DNA of 64,000 bases. Origin: Accumulibacter sp. GTDB taxonomy: Bacteria > Pseudomonadota > Gammaproteobacteria > Burkholderiales > Rhodocyclaceae. Location of the stretch: positions 1,240,001 to 1,304,000 of the forward strand of contig NZ_JAZKUG010000001.1 of NCBI RefSeq assembly GCF_036625195.1. The letters are read 5' to 3'. The position numbers and the translations under genes were made by a program. Positions 55,137 through 62,881 of this stretch are shown piece by piece. Within the stretch, counting starts at the first letter, position 1. The number at the start of each line of letters is the position of its first letter. A model generated the notes under the pieces. It was not told where the DNA came from. It did no database searches and saw only the letters and a program-made list of their open reading frames with translations.

Positions 55137-55873
55137 GAATTGCTCGCTTTCTTGGCTTCTATGACCGTCCCGGCCAGCGAAGCCGCTCGCCGAGCGAAAA
55201 GACGAAGGACTGATGGGTGTACCAAACTCAGCGAATCCGCCGGCAGGGAAGCCAGCGACTTGCTGATGTCAAAACGATACAGGCGCGCTTCCTCGTTCGC
55301 CGGATCGAAGGTCGCGAACGAACCATAGCGCCCATCATCCCGCGGCAAACCACAGCTTCCCACGTTGACGAATGTGGTGCCGCCTACCATGCGGATGAAT
55401 GGGTAATGGCTGTGCCCCATGAAGACGAATCTCTCCCTGAGGACGAATCGGCTGAGATCGCTGTCGGGATACAGATACTCGTTCGTGAAATCCGCCGGGC
55501 TTCCGTGTACAAACAGCAGTTCCGTCTGGCCTTCGGAGTGCCGACAGTGCGTCGGCCAGGTTCGAATGAACGCTGCCTGCCGCTGGGTCAAGCGATTCCG
55601 GATGAGCTGATGCCCGTATAATGGTTCGCGCTCCCGATCCATGCCGCCCTTCAGCAGGAGATCCTCATGGTTGCCGAGAACGCAGCTAACCGTCGTTCCC
55701 ATCCGTTCCAGTTCGCTGATCACTTCGACGGTCGGAAAGTATCCCACGGCATCGCCAAGAAAGTAGAACCGTTGTGCGCCGAGTTGCCGCAAATGATCGA
55801 TGGCCGCACGAAAAGCGGCGGTGTTACCGTGGGCGTCCGACAGGATCCCGATCACAGGTATGCCTTCATCCAC
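55133..55873 (-). CDS. Metallophosphoesterase (YfcE/MJ0936-like)
   Basis: A 246-residue calcineurin-like phosphoesterase. The dinuclear metal motifs are complete: GILSDAHGNTAAF, FLGDAVGYF, VLGNHEDLL, FVHGSPAD and FMGHSHYPF, in order. It may remove a phosphate produced in the sugar pathway, or act as a phosphodiesterase. Its start overlaps the end of AsnB-like gene 3 by 22 bases, and its stop overlaps the ATP-grasp start (ATGA), placing it firmly in this transcript. Confidence 0.85.
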   Translation of the reverse strand: MDEGIPVIGILSDAHGNTAAFRAAIDHLRQLGAQRFYFLGDAVGYFPTVEVISELERMGTTVSCVLGNHEDLLLKGGMDREREPLYGHQLIRNRLTQRQAAFIRTWPTHCRHSEGQTELLFVHGSPADFTNEYLYPDSDLSRFVLRERFVFMGHSHYPFIRMVGGTTFVNVGSCGLPRDDGRYGSFATFDPANEEARLYRFDISKSLASLPADSLSLVHPSVLRLFARRAASLAGTVIEAKKASNS

Positions 55874-57729
55874 GCTTCGACGTTCAGCAGCGACCAGATC
55901 AACAGGCGCTGATTCTCTTCACCTCGCATGTGCTGCTCTATCATCGGTACCAATGCCTTGCGGTCGAGGACGTCGTAGATGCGCGCGCTCCTGTCCAAAA
56001 GGCTGCGTTTGACGAAATCAATGCTTTCGCCTTTGAACCAGCTGGCATCCGGTCCGGAGAAGCCCTGCTTCAGGCCACCGGTGATCGAGTCCGGAATGTG
56101 TCGGGCCATCACGTCCCTGAGGATCTGTTTGCCATCGCGTGTGCGCTCGAAATACTTCGACGATTTGGCTCCCGGCTCGTTCTCGTTCATCCGCACCACC
56201 TCGGAGAGGTTGTTGAGTTTCAACGAGACCGGGCAGCGCATGGCAAACTCCACCAATTCGTTGTCGAGAAACGGTACCCGACTCTCGAGACCGTGCGCCA
56301 TGCTGAGCTTGTCCTCGACGATCAGCAACCCATGCAGGAACGTCTTGGCCTCGAAATACAGAGAGTGGTTGATGTAGTCGACCGGAGAATAGAGACTGTC
56401 TGAATGATGTTTGAAAACATCACGAAAGATATCGCGTGTCCAGACGTACTTCACGTCGCCCCAGATCGGTGCGAAGACCTCTCGCAGGCGCTGGTTCGGC
56501 ATCAGCCGCTGCCAGAACTGGTAGTACTTGTCGATGTATCGCTCGAAATCATCATTGACCACGGCCCGATAGTAACGCCATGGGTAACCGCCAAACAGTT
56601 CGTCACCACCTGCTCCGGAGAGGACCACCTTGACGAACTTCGACGCAAGTTGTGCTGCGTAGTAGTTCGGATAGCTCTGGCCGACACGCGGCTCCTCAAG
56701 ATGCCAGGCGAGCCGGGGCAGGACACGCTCCATGTCGCCCGCTTTCAGTACCATCTCGTAGTGCTCGGTCTTGAAGCAATACGACATGTACTCAGCCTTG
56801 CTCCGCTCGTCGAACGCCAGTTCGAGGCCGGAAGCCGAGTTGAGATCGAAGCCGCAGGTGAAGGTCTTCATGTATGGGTAAGACTGCGCCGCGACGGCAG
56901 TGATCGAGCCCGAGTCCATGCCGCCGCTGAGGTAGCTGCCGAGTTCCACATCCGTGACCAGTTGACGATTGACCGCCTGCCGGAAGAGGCGATCCAGTTC
57001 GCCCTCGTAGGCCATCTTGTCCACCTTGCCCGATGGTTCACGGAAATCGAAGTCCCAGTACTGAGAGAATTTCAGTTGGGGAGCCCTGCTGGCGAAGTCG
57101 AGCACGGCGTAGTGGCCAGCCGGACACAACCTGAGGTCCTGCAGCAGGGTCCTGTCGGTGAAGATGTTCTGGAACGTGAAGTACTCGAGCAAGGCCTCCC
57201 GGTCAAGTTGCCGCGGGAATCCCGGCTGGGCGATGATCGCCTTCTGCTCGGATGCAAACGCCAGGGTGTTTCCGACCACTGCATAGTACAGAGGCTTCAC
57301 CCCATAGCGGTCTCGTGCCAGCATGAGCCTTCGTTCATGCCGGTCCCACAAGGCGAAAGCGAACATGCCGTTGAGGCTGGCGAAGGCCAGTGGTCCCCAG
57401 GCGGCCAGTGCGTTCAGGACGACCTCGGTATCCGACTGCGAGCGAAAACGGAAACCCTCGGCTTCAAGATCGGCGCGCAGCTCCCGGTAGTTGTATATCT
57501 CCCCGTTGTAGGCAATGACGTAACGATGGTCCGCGGAGAGCATTGGCTGATGCGCCGCGGTCGAGAGATCGATGACTGCCAGCCGGCGGTGTCCCAACCC
57601 GACGCAACCTTCGGTCCATCGTCCCTCGCCGTCAGGTCCGCGATGTGCGATGGCGTCGGTCATGTGCTTGAGGATGGCAGGTGAAACTGGCCGTCCGTCA
57701 AGATTCACGAGGCCGGCGATGCCGCACAT
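55852..57729 (-). CDS. Asparagine synthetase (AsnB)-like glutamine amidotransferase 3
   Basis: A 625-residue AsnB homologue. The glutaminase domain starts MCGIAGLVNLDGRPV with HRGPDGEGRW and IAYNGEIYNYRELR; the synthetase domain has SGGMDSGSITAVAAQSYP near residue 265 and SGAGGDELFGGYPWRYY. It is the first of three copies in transcription order and follows the aminotransferase by 3 bases. As with copies 1 and 2, amidation of a uronic acid or similar carboxylate is more likely than a housekeeping role, but true asparagine synthesis cannot be excluded. Confidence 0.87.
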   Translation of the reverse strand: MCGIAGLVNLDGRPVSPAILKHMTDAIAHRGPDGEGRWTEGCVGLGHRRLAVIDLSTAAHQPMLSADHRYVIAYNGEIYNYRELRADLEAEGFRFRSQSDTEVVLNALAAWGPLAFASLNGMFAFALWDRHERRLMLARDRYGVKPLYYAVVGNTLAFASEQKAIIAQPGFPRQLDREALLEYFTFQNIFTDRTLLQDLRLCPAGHYAVLDFASRAPQLKFSQYWDFDFREPSGKVDKMAYEGELDRLFRQAVNRQLVTDVELGSYLSGGMDSGSITAVAAQSYPYMKTFTCGFDLNSASGLELAFDERSKAEYMSYCFKTEHYEMVLKAGDMERVLPRLAWHLEEPRVGQSYPNYYAAQLASKFVKVVLSGAGGDELFGGYPWRYYRAVVNDDFERYIDKYYQFWQRLMPNQRLREVFAPIWGDVKYVWTRDIFRDVFKHHSDSLYSPVDYINHSLYFEAKTFLHGLLIVEDKLSMAHGLESRVPFLDNELVEFAMRCPVSLKLNNLSEVVRMNENEPGAKSSKYFERTRDGKQILRDVMARHIPDSITGGLKQGFSGPDASWFKGESIDFVKRSLLDRSARIYDVLDRKALVPMIEQHMRGEENQRLLIWSLLNVEAWMKAYL

Positions 57730-57732
57730 GGC

Positions 57733-58878
57733 TCAGCCGATCCGGTGCAGCGACTCGACGACATGCGTGTAGTCGGCTGCCGTCATCCGATTGTGAAGTG
57801 GAATGGCCATGGTCTGGTCGTTGCAGTCGCGAGCTACCGGGAAGTCTTCCGGCCGCAGTCCATAGCGGCTGGCGTAGTAGCCGAGCAGATGCACCGCGTG
57901 CGTACCCGGTCGAGTGGCGACGCCGCATGCTTGCAGCCGCTCCATGAGCTCGTTGCGCGGGGCCGGAGCCTTGTATGGATCGACGTAGAGGACGTACGCC
58001 TGCCAAGCGTGCTGGCCATCTGCCGGGGCCTCCGGCGGCTGCAACCACTCGATGTCGGCCAGCGCACGCGTGTAATAGTCGGCCCAAGCGGTTCGCTCGG
58101 CAATGAAACGATCGAGCTTTGCCAACTGCACCAAGCCCACCGCCCCCTGCAGGTCGGTCATCCGGTAGTTGTATCCGAGCAGGTTGAACTCGGGCAGAAG
58201 ATAGGGGCGTGGGCCGCTGTGGCGCTGTTCTTCGGAGATGCTCGCGCCGTGGTTGCGCAGCATGTTGGCAGTCGCCGCCAGTACCGCATCGTTGGTGGTC
58301 ACCATGCCACCCTCGCCGGTGGTGATCGACTTCCGCGGATGAAAGGAGAATGCTGCCGCCAACCCGAGTGAACCCGCGGGACGTCCCTTGTAGCTGGCGC
58401 CGGCAGCACAGGCGGCGTCCTCGATGATCGGGACATGCGCGGGCAGTACCGCGCGCAGCCGATCGATGTCCGCACACAGCCCGAACAGGTGAACCGCGAT
58501 CACGGCCTTCGTTCGCGGGGTGAGCCGTTGTACGACATCGCCGACATCAAGGTTGTTGGTCCGACGATCCACATCGGCGAATACGGGCGTTGCGCCACAG
58601 TACACGACCACGTTGGCTGTCGCCACCCAGGTGAACGCCGGAACGATCACTTCGTCGCCCGGACCGATACCGATCGCCGCCAGGATCAGGTGCAGCCCGG
58701 TTGTGCAGCTGGTCGTCGCCAAGGCGTGTGCGGTCGCATGCCGCGCGGCAAACGCCTGTTCAAAAGCGGCAACCTTCGGCCCTTGTGTCAGCCAGCCGCT
58801 CCGCAGCGGCTCGCGCGTCGCTTCCCACTCCTCATCGCCGGTGCAAGGAAGAGAGATTGCGATCGATCGCATGACCAT
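57733..58878 (-). CDS. DegT/DnrJ/EryC1/StrS sugar aminotransferase
   Basis: PLP-dependent aminotransferase of 381 residues that converts a nucleotide keto-sugar to the amino sugar. The PLP-binding lysine lies in FSFHPRKSITTGEGGMVTTN (about residue 182), preceded by PIIEDAACAAGASYKGRPAG; HNRMTAADYTHV near the C-terminus is typical of the family. C3 or C4 specificity is not clear; a WlbC/WbpE-type C3 role would fit a 2,3-diamino uronic acid pathway. It shares one base with the upstream epimerase gene (TGATG). Confidence 0.9.
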   Translation of the reverse strand: MVMRSIAISLPCTGDEEWEATREPLRSGWLTQGPKVAAFEQAFAARHATAHALATTSCTTGLHLILAAIGIGPGDEVIVPAFTWVATANVVVYCGATPVFADVDRRTNNLDVGDVVQRLTPRTKAVIAVHLFGLCADIDRLRAVLPAHVPIIEDAACAAGASYKGRPAGSLGLAAAFSFHPRKSITTGEGGMVTTNDAVLAATANMLRNHGASISEEQRHSGPRPYLLPEFNLLGYNYRMTDLQGAVGLVQLAKLDRFIAERTAWADYYTRALADIEWLQPPEAPADGQHAWQAYVLYVDPYKAPAPRNELMERLQACGVATRPGTHAVHLLGYYASRYGLRPEDFPVARDCNDQTMAIPLHNRMTAADYTHVVESLHRIG

Positions 58879-59858
58879 CAGTAAGCGCCCTTGTTGGCTT
58901 CCCGCCAGGCGATGAGTTTCTCCAGTCCTTCGCGCAACCCGTAGCGGTACCTGAAGCCGAGATCGACCTCGGCTTTCGCCGGGCAGCCGATGCGATTCTG
59001 CACCAGCCGACGGGCGTCATCGGCAGAGTAGGGTTTGTAGGTGACCTGCAGACTGGAGCGTTTCAGTTCAAGGATGAGGTCGCACAGTTGCTTGATGCTG
59101 GTCTGCACGCCGGAGCCCACATTGTAGAACTGGTCGTTTGCCTTGGCTTGCAAGGCGAGCACGTTGCACCGGGCGACATCCTCGACGTCGATGAAATCGT
59201 ACGCCTGCGAGCCATCGCCGTTGATCACCGGCGCTTCATTGGCGTCGATCTTGTTCAGCATGATCGGGATGACCCCGGTGTAGGCAGCCGTCTGATCCTG
59301 GTGCGGTCCATAAACGTTCATGTAGCGCAGCCCGACGTAGGCAAGCCCGTAGCGATCGTGAAAGGCCCGACACATGGCTTCGCCGGCAATCTTGGAGGCG
59401 CCGTAGAAATTCCGGTTCATGAAAGGATGAGCCTCCGTCATTGGCACCTCCACCGCATCGCCGTACACGGATGCCGAGGACGAGTAGACCAAGCGCTTGA
59501 CCCCGTGTCTGACGCATGCCTCGAGGACGTTGAAGGTGCCCTCGATGTTGACGTGGAAGGCGGTGCGGGGAAAGTCCTTGCAGTGCAGCAGCCACATCGC
59601 CGCCAGGTGAATGACGTAGTCACAACCGCGCATGGCGTCGTCGAGGAGATCAACCTCGCGGATGTCCGCCCCGTTCTGGTAGAGACGACACCTCGCATCC
59701 GGAAGATGAGGTGCGAGATAGTCTCGCTTGCCGCGAGCAAAGTTGTCGTAGATCAGCACTTCGCCGACGTCAGTCTTGAGCAATTCGCCAACTACATGGC
59801 TGCCGATGAAACCGGCCCCACCGATTACCATCACTCGCGCATCGTTCAACGGATTCAT
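58878..59858 (-). CDS. NAD-dependent sugar epimerase/dehydratase 1
   Basis: Extended SDR of 326 residues. The cofactor motif VIGGAGFIGSHVVGELL, catalytic SSSASVYGD and YGASKIAGEAM active-site helix are standard for UDP-sugar 4-epimerases and decarboxylases, and RYMNVYGPHQDQ is as in UDP-glucuronate epimerases. It does not belong to the paralogous pair at 60992-62881. The likely substrate is a UDP-linked uronic acid or amino sugar (inference). It is followed at once by the aminotransferase. Confidence 0.87.
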   Translation of the reverse strand: MNPLNDARVMVIGGAGFIGSHVVGELLKTDVGEVLIYDNFARGKRDYLAPHLPDARCRLYQNGADIREVDLLDDAMRGCDYVIHLAAMWLLHCKDFPRTAFHVNIEGTFNVLEACVRHGVKRLVYSSSASVYGDAVEVPMTEAHPFMNRNFYGASKIAGEAMCRAFHDRYGLAYVGLRYMNVYGPHQDQTAAYTGVIPIMLNKIDANEAPVINGDGSQAYDFIDVEDVARCNVLALQAKANDQFYNVGSGVQTSIKQLCDLILELKRSSLQVTYKPYSADDARRLVQNRIGCPAKAEVDLGFRYRYGLREGLEKLIAWREANKGAY

Positions 59859-59917
59859 TTCCTGGCTTCCAGTTCTTTCAGCCCAACAGCCGGCAACAGT
59901 TCAACGCAACTCGTGCA

Positions 59918-60976
59918 TCATGTCCCGGCCTGCGCCATCAGCTTGTCGTGCCTCGCCATGCTACGCTTGATCAGTTCCCGGTTTGCGTTGGTCCATTCAA
60001 CGGTGCGGCGCAATCCTTCGCGAATTTCGACCTGCGCGGTGAATCCCAACTCGCGTTCAGCCTTCTCGGTGGAGGCGAAGCGTTTTCCCGAACGATCCCA
60101 GTCGCGTGCGGGCCGTAGGTCCAGTGGGGTGGTGTTGCCCGTGCATTCGTTGATGATGGTTGCCAGCTCCAGGATGCTCGTCTCTTGGCCAGTGGCAAGG
60201 TTATATACCCCGCCCGCAGCACCGCGCAGCGCGCAGGCCATCAGGCCTCGTGCCATGTCCTCGACGAAGATGAAATCGCGACTGGCGTTGCCACCGTTGT
60301 CGAGTGGCAGCGCGTCGCCATGCAGCGAGCGCCAGATGAAGGTCGGCGTGACATTGCGCCAGACGGTGTGCACCGTACCCCGCCACTGCCCGGCACCGAG
60401 AATCTCGCGCGGCCCGTATACGTTCGAGAAGCGCGCCTTGACGAAGGGCAACCCGTGCTGCTGGAAATAGTAGTTGCCGTACAGTTCGCCGATGATCTTC
60501 GAGATCGAGTACGGGCTGTCGTGGTAAAGCGTGACCGGCTGCTCCTCGGTCGTTGCCGTCGGTGTGTCGTAGGTCTTCTCCGCGACCGCACAGGCCGCCG
60601 CCGCGTAAACGACCTTTTTCAGTCCCCTGATGTCCTTCAGACGGTCGAAGAGCTTGAGCGCGGTGTAGGTGTTGTTGTCATGGTCGGCAAACGGGTCGGC
60701 AATGGACGATTGGTTGCCATGGAAGCAGGCCAGATGAAAGGCGTAGTCGAGATCAACCGGCAGCCCGGCCAGGATACGGTCATCGGTGATCGACCCGAAG
60801 ACGAAACGAACGCGCGAATCAGCGGGAATGTTGGAAACATCGGACGAAATCAGGTTATCCACAACGATGATTTCGCGCGGATCGTGCTCGAGAATCCGAT
60901 GCACCAGGTTGCTGCCGACAAACCCCGCGCCGCCGACCACCAGCACCCGTGCTCCTGAAAACCTTAGATCGCTCAT
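59918..60976 (-). CDS. NAD-dependent sugar epimerase/dehydratase 2
   Basis: A 352-residue extended SDR with GGAGFVGSNLVHRILE at the N-terminus and YSISKIIGELYGNYYF as the active-site helix. The usual S-x-VYG segment is replaced by AAACAVAEKTYDTP, so the serine/threonine contact of the catalytic triad may be altered. SNVYGPREILG follows. Its start lies 15 bases after the next upstream gene, and 59 bases separate it from epimerase 1. Confidence 0.85.
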   Translation of the reverse strand: MSDLRFSGARVLVVGGAGFVGSNLVHRILEHDPREIIVVDNLISSDVSNIPADSRVRFVFGSITDDRILAGLPVDLDYAFHLACFHGNQSSIADPFADHDNNTYTALKLFDRLKDIRGLKKVVYAAAACAVAEKTYDTPTATTEEQPVTLYHDSPYSISKIIGELYGNYYFQQHGLPFVKARFSNVYGPREILGAGQWRGTVHTVWRNVTPTFIWRSLHGDALPLDNGGNASRDFIFVEDMARGLMACALRGAAGGVYNLATGQETSILELATIINECTGNTTPLDLRPARDWDRSGKRFASTEKAERELGFTAQVEIREGLRRTVEWTNANRELIKRSMARHDKLMAQAGT

Positions 60977-60991
60977 GACCGATAGCCCTGC

Positions 60992-61927
60992 TTACTTGGT
61001 TTGCGTTGGCGCTTTGAGATGTGAGAACACATCGGAAATACCGTACTTCTCGTACCAATCCAATTGCCGTCTGATCGTCTCGGCAAAGCCAACCCTGGCT
61101 TGCCATCCGAACGCCTTCAAGGTCTCGCTGGCATCGAGCGAAACAACCGGTACGTCATCGGCTGCCGGCGGGACAACCGGAACCTCCCTGCCGCCCAATC
61201 CAAGGTAGTCGGTGACCAGATCGAAGATTTCCTTGATCGAGTGCGCCTCGCCGCTGGCGATGTTGTAGACCCCGGTGGGCGCATCGGGCTGGATCGCGAC
61301 ATCCATGAACGCCAGGAAGTCGGCCATATCAAGGAAATCACGCGAGGTGTCCGAGCAGAAGCAGCTCTGGCCAGCCTTCAGGCGCTTGTAGAAGCTCGGG
61401 ATCGGGCCGATCGCCAGGCGCGGGCCGGTCACGTTGGCGATGCGCAGCGACAGCGTCGGTACGCCGGAGAGCAGCATGAACTGCTCACCCGCCGTCTTGG
61501 TGATGCCGTAGCTGGTAAACGGCGCCGTGGGGTGGCTTGCCGGAATCGGCAACTGCTGCGGGCGGCCGTAGCACAGTGCCGTCTGGAAATTGATCAGGCG
61601 CCTGGCACCGCATGCCTTCGCAGCGCGCGCAACGTGGGCGCTGCCGATGACATTGGTGCGCGAGTCTTCGACCCAGTCATCGGGATCCTTGTAGGCCGCA
61701 GCGGCATGGATGACGACCTCCGGCTGAAACCGCGCAAAGCAGGCATCGACCAGCGCTTGATCGACGATGCTGCCTTCCTTGACAGCCAGGCCGGGCACCT
61801 CGGGCACGACCTCGCGTTTGCCGGTGGCGAAATTGTCGATCACGAATATTTCGTGGCCTTGCGGCAACCAGTGTTCGATCAGGTTGGAGCCAAGGCAGCC
61901 GGCGCCGCCGGTAATCAGGATACGCAT
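60992..61927 (-). CDS. NAD-dependent sugar epimerase/dehydratase 3 (paralogue of 4)
   Basis: A 311-residue SDR. The cofactor motif is ITGGAGCLGSNLIEHWL; the catalytic segment reads FQTALCYGRPQ in place of S-x-VYG, and the helix is TSYGITKTAGEQFML, keeping Tyr and Lys. The AYKDPDDWVEDSRTN stretch and NVTGPRLAIGPIPSFYKRL align almost residue for residue with epimerase 4, so the two arose by duplication. In Bordetella, the WbmG/WbmH SDR pair sits in an O-antigen locus making a uronamide; similarity to those is my inference. Confidence 0.85.
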   Translation of the reverse strand: MRILITGGAGCLGSNLIEHWLPQGHEIFVIDNFATGKREVVPEVPGLAVKEGSIVDQALVDACFARFQPEVVIHAAAAYKDPDDWVEDSRTNVIGSAHVARAAKACGARRLINFQTALCYGRPQQLPIPASHPTAPFTSYGITKTAGEQFMLLSGVPTLSLRIANVTGPRLAIGPIPSFYKRLKAGQSCFCSDTSRDFLDMADFLAFMDVAIQPDAPTGVYNIASGEAHSIKEIFDLVTDYLGLGGREVPVVPPAADDVPVVSLDASETLKAFGWQARVGFAETIRRQLDWYEKYGISDVFSHLKAPTQTK

Positions 61928-61939
61928 CGGAATCCTCGC

Positions 61940-62881
61940 TTACTTCTTGCTTTCGAGACGCAGGTGCGTGTACTCACCGAGCGTACCGTGCCTCTGGTAA
62001 TAGGCCATGGCCGCCGACACGGTCTCCTGCAGCGGCGTGAATTCGATTGTCCCGAAATCCTCGAAGGTACGGCTGGGGTCGAGCAGGATCGAGAAGACGT
62101 CATCCGGTCCGAGTTCCTTGACCTCGGCCTGTGGCCTGCCCGGGACATCGAGGGCGGTGACCACCGCCTCGTAAAGTTCCTGGATGGCCACGTCCTTGCC
62201 CGACGAGAAATGGTAGGCGCCGTGTCCCGTGCCGTCGATGGCCTTGAGGACGACGCGCGCGAGGTCCTTGACGAAGACGAAATCGCGCCGCGCGCGCGTG
62301 ACGAAGCACTGCTTGCCGTCCTTGAGCCGCTGATAGAAGATCGGCAGCGGCCCGGCGACGTTGCGCGGCCCGACGACGTTTGCCAGACGGAAGGTCACGT
62401 AGTCGACACCGGAAAGTTCGAGGTAATACTCGTTGGTGGTCTTCGAGATGGCGTAGCTGCTGCCGACCGGGTTGCGCGGATGGTCGAGGCGGATCGGCTG
62501 CTGCACGGGCCGCAGGCCGTAGCAGAGTGCCGTCTGGAAATAGATGAAACGGCTGACAGCGAACTTCTTCGCCGCATCGACCATGTTCGAACCGCCGACG
62601 CAGTTGGTCAGGGTGTCGTTGTACCAGTCGTCCGGATCCTTGTACGAGGCCGCGGTATGAACGATCGCCTCCGGCCTGAAATCACCGACCAGCTGGTCGA
62701 TCAGTGTCTTGTTGGCGACCGAGTCGATGACTATCTTCAGCGCTGGATGGTCGGCAAGATGTTCCCGGCGCCCGGTCGCGAGGTTGTCGATGGTGACGAC
62801 CTGGTCGCCCCGTGCGAGCAGCATCTCGATGATATGCGAGCCGATCTGCCCGAGCCCGCCGCTGACAAAGACCTTCATCAT
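61940..62881 (-). CDS. NAD-dependent sugar epimerase/dehydratase 4 (paralogue of 3)
   Basis: A 313-residue SDR with VSGGLGQIGSHIIEMLL at the N-terminus, FQTALCYGLRP in the catalytic position and SSYAISKTTNEYYL as the Tyr-Lys helix. It shares the SYKDPDDWYNDTLTN and NVVGPRNVAGPLPIFYQRL blocks with epimerase 3. The start at 62881 overlaps the wecB-like stop as ATGA, with AAGGAAAG just upstream; a second ATG at 62878 is possible. Confidence 0.86.
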   Translation of the reverse strand: MMKVFVSGGLGQIGSHIIEMLLARGDQVVTIDNLATGRREHLADHPALKIVIDSVANKTLIDQLVGDFRPEAIVHTAASYKDPDDWYNDTLTNCVGGSNMVDAAKKFAVSRFIYFQTALCYGLRPVQQPIRLDHPRNPVGSSYAISKTTNEYYLELSGVDYVTFRLANVVGPRNVAGPLPIFYQRLKDGKQCFVTRARRDFVFVKDLARVVLKAIDGTGHGAYHFSSGKDVAIQELYEAVVTALDVPGRPQAEVKELGPDDVFSILLDPSRTFEDFGTIEFTPLQETVSAAMAYYQRHGTLGEYTHLRLESKK

